A DNA stretch of 64,000 bases from Ulva prolifera (lineage: Eukaryota > Chlorophyta > Ulvophyceae > Ulvales > Ulvaceae), in assembly GCA_023078555.1 (NCBI GenBank), contig CM041199.1, positions 1,925,101 to 1,989,100 on the forward strand, given 5' to 3'. Positions 11,384 through 24,000 of the stretch are shown one piece after another (the first letter of the stretch is position 1; each line of letters opens with the position of its first letter). The notes beneath the pieces are model-generated. The model was given only the letters and a program-made list of their open reading frames with translations, was not told the origin of the DNA and did no database searches. The position numbers and the translations under genes are program-made.

Positions 11384-14300
11384 CTAGAAGCTGTCGCCAC
11401 TGGAACGCTGTTCCGGGCCCGCCTGCGCGGCTGTGGAGGCACTGTCAGCGGCCCCTGGCCGCGACATCGCCTCCGACGTCGGCGCAGCCCCACTGCCGCT
11501 GCCGCTGGCGGCCGAGACGACGGCGGCGGCGCTGCCGCTGGCGGCGCTGCCGCCGCCGTGAGAGGCGCCGCTGCCGGAGGCCGTGCGGCGCTCCGCCGCG
11601 GCGCGGCGGCGCGCGGCGCGGTGCGGCACGGCCGAGGCGACTGCGAGCTCCGGCAGCGGCACCTCCGCGAGGCAGGAGGCCCCTGCAGCCCCAGCGTACA
11701 GCGCCAGCGCCTCTGCGTCCACCAGCGCCTCCTGCACCACAGCGCCGCTGAGCGCCCACCCTTCGCGGCAAGATCATCCGTACGCCAACATTACCCGGCC
11801 ATCACAGCACGCACCCGCGCACAATCGGGAGGGACCACAAACCCCCGCACCCAGCCCTAGCAAAGTCGGCCCGGCACTGCGCGACCCCCGGCCACACGCA
11901 CGGCATACAAGCCCCCGCCTGAGCACTGAGGCACGGGGAGGGCAGGGAGGTGGCCGCACCTGCAGGTCGACGGTGCCGCGGAGGCTCGCGCAGATCTCAT
12001 GCATGCGGCCGTAGTGCAGCTCCGGGCGCAGGATGTCCTTGCGCTTGTACTGCAGCAGCACGAGCGCGACGTAGAGGTGGAAGTGCGGCGTGTGGGGGTT
12101 CGTCCACAGCGCCTCCCACAGCGCCGGCGCCTGCACAGCACGGCTCGATCGCCACTCACTCGCAGCGCGGAACGCGCAGCGTGAGCCGCACGACCATCCC
12201 AGGCGCCCCTCTACCTCGTACGCCGATGCAGCCATACCTCCGCGCAGCTCAGTAAAACGAGAGTGGCGGGCTGAGTAGCTGGGGCGGCACGCGGGACGGC
12301 GTGCATGGCGGCGCTGTCCCTTGAGAAGCAGCTGGCCGCCCCACTGCCTAGGATCATGCATGCCCAGTGCCGTGCGCACTATCGCCGAGGGGGGCGGCTG
12401 GAGAGCTCTTCCAGACACAGCGCACAGCGTTGTCACCGGCTGCGGAAGCAGCGCATGCACGCTTGGGCTGGGGCGAGGTGGCCGCACCTGCGACAGCGCA
12501 AACTCGCGCTTGAGGGACACCATGATCCAGCGGAAGCAGAAGAGGTAGTCTTGGCAGCCGGCGGCGCGGATGGCGGCGTGCAGCGGCGGGTCCAGCAGCT
12601 GCACCAACCTGGCGAGCCCTGCACAGCATGACGCGTTGTGGCCTTAGTGGCACCTTGCTGGCACAGCTGCCCTTTTCACAGGTGGATCAGCCGGACGTCG
12701 CAGACGATCCGAGTTCTGGGGCGCTGTTGGTTGGGGATGACCACTGTGGCGGGGCGCAGCTGTCAAGCAGTCAACTCAACTGAAGATCGGAAGTGTGGAC
12801 ACTGGATGCATTTGAGTTATCATGGCACATAATGTTCCGAGCCACAGCCACGCAACCTACGAGCACCCTCAGCGTCTTGAAAATCAAGAGTCCACATACG
12901 AGCATACATTTCATCATGTCGGAACACTCAGAGGAGCCTGTTGATTCGGAAGGCATTCTTCTGCTGTGTGTGTCGATGCCCGTGCACTCTTCTGTAACAT
13001 GTTTTGTAACACACACAGAGAGAGGCCACAGTTGAAGAGAGGACACGCAGGTGGGGGCGCACCGTCAAGCTGCAGCTGGCAGCACGTCTTCTCCGGGTTA
13101 CCCGTGGCCGCGGACGCCGTGTCGAGGCCCGACCACAGCAGGAAGTTGCCGCCGACGCGCCGCATGAGCGCCTCAAACAGCCAGAACGCATCCACCTCGT
13201 CCTGCGTGACGAGCAGGATCGGGGCCAGCAGGTCGGACATGCCCTGCACACTCCCCCCCTGGCTCACCTCCCGTCGGCGCGCCGCATGCATGTCCGAATG
13301 CATGAGCGAACAGGTGTGCACACGCATGCCAGCACAACAGCGGGCATCTGGAAGAGAGGCGACGGCGAGGCGTGCGACAGCATGCATGCTTGGAGTCAGG
13401 CGGCTGCGTCCACGCGTCGCCGACGTGGGTGGCCGATGCTGTGCCAGGTCAGCACTCGTGGTGATATGTGCTCGGTGTACAGTGCATGCATGCACCTAAA
13501 CTGCACGCTGTCTCCTGCAACGCCATGGCCAGCGGGGCCACCAGTTGCTTCGCCGACTGGGGGCCACCTCTAAGGCCTCGGTACGACAGCACTGCCAGAA
13601 GCGGTGTTTGGCACGTGCCGAAGCACGATGACGCTCCAGCCTTCATGATTGTGTATCGTGTTAGAAGTGGCTACCTGGTACACAGATGTAGGACAGCGGC
13701 GGTTCACCGGCGGCAAGCTGCAGCGGGAACTGTCAAGTACAGAAAATCTGGATGTACTGCGCCGTATCCTGCAGAGGACATTGAAAACTCCGAATGAATG
13801 GGCCCACATGCCGAAAGGGGTGCCGCAGAATGGAGGAGGGCGTGCCTGGGAGTAGCCGAGGTCCTGGTTGAACATGATGTACGAGAGCAGCACGCGGTGC
13901 ATGACGCCGAGCGCAGGTGCATCGGTGGCCGCAAACAGCGGCGCGTCGCGGTCGGTCCGCACAACATCTTTCTCCACCTACACCACGCCATACGGGGTGA
14001 TGCCACGAGGCGTGACCGATGCGCTGCTTCCACATGACACGCCCCATTCACACTGCGTGGTCCCTGGTGCTCCACTGGCGCTCCTGCCAGATTCGAAGGA
14101 GCAGCAGGCCCAGCAGCGCCTCTGCACAGCCGCAAGCAAGACACTGCGTACATCGCATGCTTCCAATCGCCAGAAATGCGAATACGGTTTCTGTGCATCT
14201 TGAAGAAACTTTCTTTCCTCGGCGCATGCAGTGAGGCTGGTTCAGCACTGCAGGCAGCATGGGCCGTAGAAAACGAAGTCTCGAAGCTCAGGAGCGGGCG

Positions 14301-17296
14301 ACACCGCACCTGCGACCGCCGCTCACGCCACTTAGCCCAGTGCGCCGCCTGCTCCACGTCGATGTGCCTCCACTGCTGCGAGAGGCGGTCATAGCGCTCC
14401 ACGAGGTCGCGCGACCGCGCCGCTCGCCCCGCCGCAGTGCTGTCGAGGTCATACACCCCGAGCAGGAACTTCCACACCTCCTTGCGCAGCTCCGGCGCGG
14501 CCCCGCCCGCGTACACCCGCCGCCACAGCGCAGCCGGGTCGCGCAGCCGCCCCTGGGCGTCGAGGTACGACTCCCACTCGTCGGCCGTCAGCGGCGCCGG
14601 CGGCGAGCCGCGGTGCCGCGCGGCCGCGGGCGCGGCCTCATCGACGAGCTCAAAGGAGCCGACGCCTGTGGCCGCGTCCGTCGAGGTGGGGCCGTCCGGG
14701 CCGCCGGAGCCGGACGTGCGCCGCGAGCCCGTCCGCGAGCCTGCACCGGCTGCGAGCCATCAGTTCAGCCGCGACAGTCTCTCCCCACTTCCCGAGCGAA
14801 TCCCTCACACAACGGCTGCCACAGCAATGCGTAGCAGGTGCTGGAGGCCGAGGGCTAGCTGCTGGACTGTCAGCTGTGCGTAGTGGCGGGTGGGCACGCA
14901 CACAGGCGCCAAACATCCGCCCCGGCCGAGCCGGCAATGTTGCGTATGCCGACCACACAGCGCCCGGCCTTGGCGCTCCGCGATTGCTGCGTTGCGGGCT
15001 ACCGCCATGCGTCTACCACTCTTGCACTGACAGCCCGACCAGCACAAAACACGGAGCACCGCATGCATACGCGGCGGCGCGTGGATCAGTCCGCCAAGCG
15101 CAGCTCAAGCACAGCAGCTCGGCCGCTTGGCGAAAGCACTGTCGGTGCAGTCCGGCAGCGCATGGACCGCAGTGGAGCTCGCGCCAGACTCGCACCCGGA
15201 TGGCTGTAGCTTGCGCTGCGCAGACGCCTTGCGCGGCCGAGAGGCCCCTTCTCGTACAGGTCTGCCATTGCCGTGTTCATCGACAGTTCCTGCTGCGTCG
15301 CCGCGATCGCGTCGGAGTGCTCCGGAAACAGGAACTTCTGGATCCCCCGCACAGACCGGTCCGCAAACTTGTCGAGCGCAAAGAGGGAGCGCTCCAGCCA
15401 CTGCGATTCGAAGCCATCGCCGCCGGCTGCCGCGGCCGGCTGGCCAGCAGGCACCGCCGCTGGCCGTGGCGCGGGCGGGGGCCAGTGCCCTGATGGCTGC
15501 CTGTACTCAGCCCATCAGCTTCACGATCGCAGCCGGGCTGGGCGGACGAATTTTCCCACGTATGGGAGTGCATCACTTGACGCAGGTTGGTCTTGTGCAG
15601 GGCACGGGCCATCCACACATTGGCTCCCCTGCTGCAGGCACACGATCTTGGGAGGGGGCAACGCACGCTGGTGCGCCGTCATGCGGAGGCGGCTCGCCGC
15701 CGCTGCCGGCGGCTGCGGCCACGGCCGCCGCCGCCGCGGCGGCGTTCGCCGCGCCGTCCGGCGCGTCGCCGGCGACGGCGAGCGGCGCGGCGGGCCTGGC
15801 GTCGCCGGCGACAAGGTACGTAGCGCTATCGCTCGCGCTCTTCACGAGCCGCACGTGCTCCCGCAGCACGGCCATCATCGCCTTGATGCCGCCGTTGTAG
15901 AAGTGCAGCGGCGGGTGCACGGAGCCGTCGCGCAGGACGATCGCGAGGTGGTGGGATCCGATCGGCGGCGTGTGCTTGCGGAACGCCTCGACGTCGGTGA
16001 TGGGGATCGGACGGATCGCGTAGCGGCCGTTGTCCACCGCCGTCGGGGACGCCTGCAGATGCGCATGCGTCGGCTCTGTCAGGGCGTGCCTACTGCCGGG
16101 TGTGTAGTTTCGTTCTTTCTTGGCAAGTGCGATGTCGTCTCAAACAGTCAGCCAACGTGCAGCAGGCGACCGTTGCCCTTTGGTGATTCTTGCCCCTTGC
16201 AAGCGTATCCAATCAGCAGTGCTGAGGATCACATTCACGGGATGGGCCGTATGGAAAAGCCCCAGACGGCACAATATCAGCATCAAAAGTAAACAAGAAA
16301 GATCCGTGAAACCAAACACATACATACCACACTGAATCAGTCCTCAGAGCTAACAGCCGAGGATCCCGACCCGCGGCACGACCACCAGTACTGATTGTTA
16401 ATCACAGCATTCACAACTCGGCTACCACCCCGACAATGGGGCAGCCGCCGAATGCATATGTACGTGGTGGCGCAGCGGCGTGGCTGTACGGCCAGATGTA
16501 CCACATCGCGAAAGGGTGGCCATTTTTCTGAGGCAAGTGCTCAAGGGGTCTGGCCCTGGCCTGGGGGGTGCGGGCGGATGGTGGCTGACCCGAGCGTCTC
16601 ACACAGCAGTGTGTCAAGGGAAACTGCGTCCGAACATGCGGCTGTGGCAGAGAGTGCAGGTTTGGTCTATTGTATCTCTGTGTGCTTATGAATGCATCTG
16701 CCACTGTGGGCTGCGAATTGGCAACTGTAGTGTTCAGCAGTACGCTCCAGTCGAGTGTACAGGCGTGGATGTGTAGAGGAGGTCGAGTCAAGATGGCCTT
16801 GGCTATTATAGGACTGTCTGCAATGATACCAAATGCGTGCGGCTCAGACAGATTGTCGCACCGGGTCAGTCTTGGAATTGTAAGGAAGCCAGGAGATGAA
16901 CAGGACTTCGCGCTGGAGAGTCAGTGACAAGCGCCCCATGATGCGTGAGCTCCGGCAAGGCCACACCCAGACGTTCTGCTTGGTATATAAGACCTGCATG
17001 GTAGAAATTTCAGATTGCTCTGGAAACAATCACAAATTAAGCAGTTGACGCGCTGCGATAATGATGTTGCAGGAGCTACGGTAGCATGCACAGCTGACAA
17101 CGCCTCAAATGTAACAACAAAACATGCAGGCCCGAACACGTACTTGCGCAGCCACATCCGCTCTCGGGCCTTCGATATACGTCTGCTTAGCTGCCTCCCT
17201 GGCAGCGGCCTCATCGCACTCGACGCGGATGCGTTCAAGCAATTCTGAAGGAGTGATATCGGACTCGTCCTCCAGCACAGCCCCAGATGCTGACAT
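11384..17296 (-). CDS. TBC1D15/17-type Rab GTPase-activating protein
   Basis: Ten exons, in coding order 17144-17296, 16862-16993, 15667-16052, 15196-15500, 14310-14740, 13846-13977, 13063-13243, 12488-12618, 11960-12130 and 11384-11731, keep frame throughout and encode 789 residues. Residues about 52-190 form the N-terminal Rab-binding (DUF3548-like) domain (TKQNVWVWP, LFISWLPYN, ITDVEAFRKHTPPIG, PLHFYNGGIKA). The TBC catalytic domain runs about 401-670 (ELRKEVWKFLLG, GMSDLLAPILL, CFRWIMVSLKREF). Both catalytic fingers are present: the IxxDxxR motif as VEKDVVR with Arg476, and YxQ as Y511-S-Q513. It should accelerate GTP hydrolysis on a Rab on endosomal or other vesicle membranes; the target Rab is unknown. 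Residues after about 675 are an Ala/Ser/Gly-rich tail. Intron 6 (13845-13244) starts with GC. An in-frame stop precedes the chosen ATG. Confidence 0.9.
13744..13806 (-). repeat. Dispersed repeat A, copy in TBC intron 6
   Basis: On the minus strand this reads CGGAGTTTTCAATGTCCTCT, then CAGGATACGG and CCAGATTTTCT, matching the repeat A consensus seen at 27900, 33178, 35885 and 63441. It lies about 40 nt downstream of the GC donor of the intron. Confidence 0.75.
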
Positions 17297-20200
17297 TGAT
17301 GCCAAAATAAGATTTTATGACCGTTTGGAACGGGCCCTTGCTGCTTCGGAACGTGGAGATTGGGCAAGTCACCGAATCACGACTGGGAGGGATACTTCCG
17401 GACGGAATGCGAATCTTGACTACACGGCATGTCTAGATGACACACAAATCGCCATTTTTGTTTCCTTCTGGTGATCCTAAGTAAATCGTACGCACATGGT
17501 GTGGTATCAGCTTCGAGCCTGCAGCGACAACAAATCAACGAGACTATGATTGCACAAGCGCAGTATCAAAATTGCTTACGCAGCAAGCGAACTAAAGCAT
17601 GTTATTCATCATTCAATCAATTCCCTGCATCCCAACACACCGGATACGCAGTGGTACACAGCTCCGCAGCGTCCTCGCAATGCGTCAAGTCATGTCATTC
17701 GTCTTGCAGCACGCTGGTGGCATACACAAGCCATACGCAACGAGTCCCATGGTACCAATAGGTGAGCTGTGGCAGATTGCAGGGGCAACCTGGTCCAGAT
17801 GTGTTCTCATGCATTGCTGCTGCACATCGTGAACACTGGCCCTTGTCGGTCTGTCGCGGATCCGCGTGCCAGACGCAGAGCCCTTACGCTTTGAAACGCA
17901 ACCACAACGGAGTATGACCACATTGATGTTGTGATGTGACGGCTTTCAACCGGAAGAGAATAGATCACCCGTTGCACTGACTACTGACACAAGTAATCCT
18001 CGCCTGTGACCCACACCGTTGCAGGATTGGCGAAGTCACCCAGCTGACAATGCTATATGCTTTAAAATTTTGTCATTTGCTGTGCTGATGGTATGGCTGT
18101 CCGTTACGCTGCGTCACAGGCGCTTTCAAGGACTGGGCAAGCTGGCGCAGTTCGTGCCAGGACATCATATTTCGCGGTTTGACATCTTGAAGCATGAATG
18201 CACTTGGATCTCTTGCAGAATTTCATACGACATATTGCTACGGACTGAAGTGTTAGGTGCCAATATCAAACATTCGCCAGCTTCTAGCTCCGTGAGCAGC
18301 GCGTGGCTTGAAGCGTTTGTAGCTTAAGCGTGTATGGGAGCAAAATGTCTAGGCCAGCAGGTGACTGGCTGTGTGGCAAGCGTCTGCGCAGACGCCCATA
18401 TCAAATATTCGAGACCGTAGATGTTCAGTACGTTACTGAGCGGCTCTCCTTCTGGCTTGTACGCGCTGCTGCGTGTTCCGCGAACAGCTTTGCTCCACTT
18501 TCGCCACGCCACGCGTGGCCACGTGGCACGCCACACCTGCCGGAACACCTCCGAGAGCGACGAAGGACCCCTTGTTTCGAACAGAGGTACATGTATATTA
18601 TATGTACATATATATTTGCAGCATCCGTACGTACGTATGCGTGTTACATGGATACGGCCAAAGAGACAGGGAGTGCTGCAGCGCGAACCAACTTGAAGTG
18701 AAAAGTGTGCGCACGTGGAGTACTGCAGGGATCTCGCGCACGACAAGAACAGGCACGCTGCACAAGCAGGCCCCCACCACAACTCCACATTGAAAATCGC
18801 CCGTACACAAACACCGTCAACACCACCTGCGCCTTAAGAATTGGAATCCAGCACCTCGACAAACCCACTGGCCCACACACTCGCAACAGGTTGGCGTATG
18901 ACGGCACATGCGGTACGTCCCACGTGGCATTGCTGTGCTCACGCGTTTCCCTGCGGTGCTACTACTAGCCTCTGTCTCTGAGACGATCCCCTCCCCCCCA
19001 CAGATCCCCGCCACACACAGAAGATTGCACCAGTAGACACACTGCAGGACCCTTCGATGGAGACCCGCCGCAAGTGGCCGGGGCGGCCAAACACCAACCC
19101 TGGGCAACCTTGGCAGTCCACAACACTGCCCGGCCACCTCATGGCACAGAAAGTATGGATCTGTGTCACAGCTGCATTGACGACTTCACATCAAATCGGT
19201 CTCGGACTTTGGATTTGCCAATGCCCATACTGCTGCTGTGTACATGATGATGCATACGTAGTTGCGTGCATACTATCGTCGCTGGGCAGCTCGAGTTGCA
19301 GGCGGTGTCAATGGGGGGCTGAAGCAAGCGCAGCTGCCGAGCGACAATGCTTGCTCTAATCCTAGTCCCCCATTGCCATCGCCCTCGTCCCTTTTGTTTG
19401 AGTCTTCATCCTGTTTCAAATATCGGCCAGTGAGACAGGGCACAGCAAGCCTTCACGAATTGCGGGTGCCAGCCCACTCCCACTCGGAGCTGCGGCTTGA
19501 ATGTGCGCAGCCGGTCCACCACAGGGAGCACCTGTCATCACAGTGTGATGAGCAGCACAGCTAGCAGCACTTGTTCTGGTGGACGCTTGGCATTCAATCT
19601 TGATGCTGATACTGTGCAGCCAGAGGCGCGAGTAAGCCTCCACTCGACCGATAGCAATGCAGCAGCTCTGGCAAGGCTGATACAGAGTCGCTGATTGTGC
19701 GTGCGCGGGAATGGCGGCCCACTGCAGGATCGTAAGCATGCAGCAAGCACCGCATCATGCAGCACCTCATTGCACATGAGGACAGCAGGTGTATGAGGCC
19801 CCGACCCCTGAACCTCACACCCAAAGAGGGGTAGCTGGCCGGCAGTCATATCCTAGGCTGCAGGTTCCACGGGCATTGAAATTGCATGCAAATGCAGGGT
19901 GTCCACATTCATGTTGTCAGCGGAAAGTGGTGCCAAGCCATGTCGGGGCCGGGCGGACTCATGTCGGGTTCTTGGCCTGCCTAGTCCACTTCACTGCCTT
20001 TTGCAGACATGCAGACATAACTTTATGTTTACAGGCAAGGTGCCTGGCAAGGCAAGCTGAATGGCATGCACAACCTGATATGGAAACGATGACACAACAC
20101 AGCATGGGGCATGCCTTGGGAACAACAGTCATGTCCACAACACTGATCCCGACGCACAGCAACGAAGCCACAGCTACCTGCAGCCCTTGCACTCAGCATG

Positions 20201-21067
20201 TTCCTAGATGAAACTCATGCCCTTTTCTGAACCAGGTGTCGCGCTGCTTGAGGTACACCACAGCCTGCAAGAGGAACGCACGCAACAGCTCATCAAGTTC
20301 GCTCATCTAAGTCAGACCTGCACAGAGTCTGACGCGTCCCTGCGTTTTGTGCGGAGTTACAGAACAGGACGCAGACTCGCACATACCGGAGCTACGCCAT
20401 GCGTACGAATGCTTTGTTACGAGGACACTTCGCCTGGACAATCGCGGGGTACAGGCAGCTTGGTGACGCCACTAGGACAAACCCAAGCGCCCGTACAACT
20501 TCAGTGCGACACATGACGTTTGCTTTTGCATGGAATGCATCACGTTTCAAAAGACGTTGTTGCAATCACCTGCGGACACGAGACACCAGACAGCTAGGTC
20601 ACAGCTGTTCCCAGCGACGATCTCTGAGTGAAATGTTGCAGCTGGAATTCATGATGGTCTTTTCCTTTTGTGTCTCGTTGTTTGCGGTCCCAGGCCGGTC
20701 GCTGACACACCAGGCCAGTGGCTACGGGCGCTCTTCGAAGTGATGATCGCGCTGGAGTGTGTGCAGCGCACACGACAATGCAGAGCTCAGGCGATCACAT
20801 GAAACTGTGCCTGGTCGCTCAGAAAGCACTTACTGGGCACACATCATCCTGGTGCTAGCATACTAGTCGTGCCAACTGCAGGATGTAAGTGCATCTGCGT
20901 TGGCTTCGTTTAGCTTGCGGATTGGCATCGCCTATCCACGCACTGTTTTATTATTACGTCATGGTGATTCTAGTGAACTTGTTCGTTGACTCTGCATAAA
21001 ATTTGCTTACGTTTTCCAGCGTACAATTGTGCCACCGCCGTGTCTGCTCTCAATCACAGAAGTACCG
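17297..21067. other. Head-to-head spacer between TBC and SBP genes
   Basis: A 3.8-kb spacer must contain both promoters. I find no exon-like stretch with matching splice sites. An AT-rich imperfect palindrome, GTACATGTATATTATATGTA, lies at about 18588-18607, unusual in this GC-rich context. Frames at 18330-18701 and 19789-20211 show no family resemblance. Confidence 0.5.
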
Positions 21068-24000
21068 ATGAATTCCGAGGAAGCTCACGGATTGTACACG
21101 GGCAGTATGAACGACAAGAGTCTGCTGGGAATGCTCTCTGAAGGTACGTCGTCTCCGAGTGCAGATCGGAACCTGCTTGCAATGGTACTCTTCGTGGTAC
21201 GCTCCGTGGTACTCTCCGTGGTACCATCTCCACAGAGATGGCCACTACACTAGCTTTCCATCGTGCGAATCAACAGGCAAGTACCGTGTATACAGCATTT
21301 GTCTCTCTTGGCTAATTTCTTGCGTTGTAACGCGTGTCAATGCTGTGGCTCAGCGTTATTGGCGCGGCAGCACGCAGTCAGCACTGCAATCTGCCGTCTT
21401 CGAGCTTAGCTTGCTAACTTTACTGCATTTGTCATGAGGACATCTTATTCAACAAATCATGATGTATGGCGCTGCAGGTATCAATGCGGGATGGCACAGG
21501 TCGGAGTGGGACTTCGATCCGCGCTCCCTCATTGCAAAGCCAGCGGTCGGCGCCTCAGAGTCGAACCCGGACGTCACAGCTCCTTGCTCGCACATGCTAC
21601 CAGCAAGCACATACTACTCTGTGCCTGTTTCAGGCCATCCAGGTGCCCAGAGTCAAGGGTGAGTTGCCCCGGTTACCAAGTTGTGTATGACGCAGGCAAG
21701 TCGATGCTAACTTCGACAGGCACGCGGCACCGTATGTACAAGGCGGGAACGCAGCAGTTGCATGAAATGTGGCCTAGAGGGTGTCTGTATTGGGTGACCG
21801 GAGCTTCAGGCCGAGCGGTGCAGTCTCTGCTGCAGGGCTGGCCATGCCGACTTGAACTTGACGCCCCAGCCTGGGGACGTCGTGCTGTTGCTCCATGAGT
21901 CCCTCCCTACCGACCGCAAGCAGGCCATGTGGGGAACATGCCATGTGCCAGGCTGCGCAAAGAGTCTGACAGGCCTGCGAGACTTCCACCAGCGCTTCCA
22001 GATCTGCGACGACCACATCAAGGCATGCACACTCCACACCCCCGCCCGTGGCATGCTGCTCGCGGACGCAGAGCCCTGTTGCCTGTCTGCTTCACCGCGC
22101 TGCAGTGTACCTCTGTCCGTAGAATTCGCATTGTGTCTCCACCGTAGAGCTTCAGCGACTGTCACGAGCACGGGTACGGCCGAAGTGCTGCGGTCCAGTG
22201 TTACACAGGCTTGCGCATGCACCCTGCCATGCTGAGGGCTGCAGCGCAGAAGCCTGCACGACCTTGAAGCACCTGAGGAACCGCCCTTGAGGAGCAAGTC
22301 GGCTCCCTGTTGCAGGCTACGGATTGAGCTGCAGACACCTGGTTTCTGCATTCGCCGTGCAGCCTCTGCACCCATTCGCATGTACGCGGGATCCGGTAAC
22401 AGCGCGACGTCGGGGCAGTAATGGGCCTGATGACATAGAACCATTCCGAATATTTCGGTCTGATTCTTGGATGGCAGCCCCGAAAATGCTGCAAGGCGAC
22501 CCAACGCTGTGTCGGGGGCCCCGCCATCTGCACCCGGCGCTGCAGGAGTGCATGTCCACGCTGCTCCCTGTGCGTTTATATACGCCCTGGAGGCCCAGAG
22601 GCCGCCTCTGCCTCACTCTAGCGCTGCTTGCAGGCCCCCCGCGTCGTGCGCAACAACCGCGTCGAGCGCTTCTGCCAGCAGTGCAGCCGCTTCCACGCCG
22701 TGCACGAGTTTGAGGGTGACCGGCGCTCCTGCCGCACGCAGCTCGAGCGCCACAACGCGCGCCGCCGCAAGCAGCGCGCCGCCGCCGCGGCGCGCAGCTC
22801 GGCCGCCGCGGCCGGCGCCGCGCCGGACGCGCGGCCGGCGCGGCGCCAGCGCGTCGACGCCCCCCCCGGCGCCGCGGCCGGGCCCACCGACAACGACGGC
22901 CCGGGGGACTCCCCTCTCGAGCACTCCCACCCTGTCGCCGCCGGGGAGAACGCTGCGGACACGACCGCCGACGCCGGCCCGGCGTCCGGGTCCGCCGCGG
23001 TGTTGCGTGACGCTGGATCCGCCGGCAACAGCGACTGTTCGTGGGCCCCCCCGCCCTCCGGGGGCCCTCCGCCGGCTGAGCGGCGGCCGCTGGGGTGCGT
23101 GGAGCAGCCGCCTGCACACGGCGGGTGCTGCGGGGGCCCCGCGGTCGATGCCCCCACGGACAGTGGCACCTTGCGCCGGATACCGTCGTCTGGCAGCCAC
23201 CTGGCGCTGCAGCTGCCCCCCGCCGAGATATCTGTACCCTTGCACCCCCTCCCGACGGCCGACCTGCTGCCGGACGCTGGCCCGGCAGACACAGGGCTGG
23301 AGGCGTGCCTCCGCCATGCGAAGGCCAACATGCCGCAACACCGAGACCAGCCGCCGCCGCAGGCGCTGTCTCCCTCCGGCACGGCGATGCCGGCGCCCGG
23401 CGGCTGCACCCCGCCTGACGACGGCTCCACGGCGATGATTCAGCAGATCTTCGCGCGGCCGCGCGTCGCGCACGCGCTGCGTGCCGTGCTCGTGCCGGGC
23501 ATGGCGCAGGGGTGGGGGCCCGGCGTGCAGGGCCACACGGCGGCGGTGCTGGACGCGGCGAGGTCTCACCTCGCGGCCGGGACGCTGCCCGGCGGCGCGC
23601 GCTCCGTGCTGCGCATCAGCGCGAAGCTCTGGGGCTGCACCCCGGACTCGCTGCCGGCGAACCTGCAGGACGCGATCCTGTCGTGGGTCCAGGTGTGCTG
23701 CGTGCTGGGCCGTGCTGGGCCGTGTGCGAGCATGCCTTCGCAACGGAGTGGTCGTCCGTGTGTGGGAGATCTTGTCCATGCCGACGCATGGGAGCTGTAT
23801 GTGGACCCTGACCGCTGGCACTGGAGATCCGATGCATGGCCCTCGGCAGTCCGGAAGCGTGCATGCGTTCAGCCACCTGGACGGCATCCTCTTGTGCCAT
23901 CACAAGATGAGTCGCGCTCGTGTCCTTGTGTGCATCGACCCATGCATTGCCCCCACTTGTGGGTGCTTGTCGAGGAGAGAGTAGATCAGGTGTTCTTGCA

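Noticed and set aside
22613-23887. 424-codon minus-strand frame
   Set aside because: It is the antisense shadow of the SBP coding exon 4. High GC at third positions keeps antisense frames open, and the product is Arg/Gly/Pro-rich with no motif.
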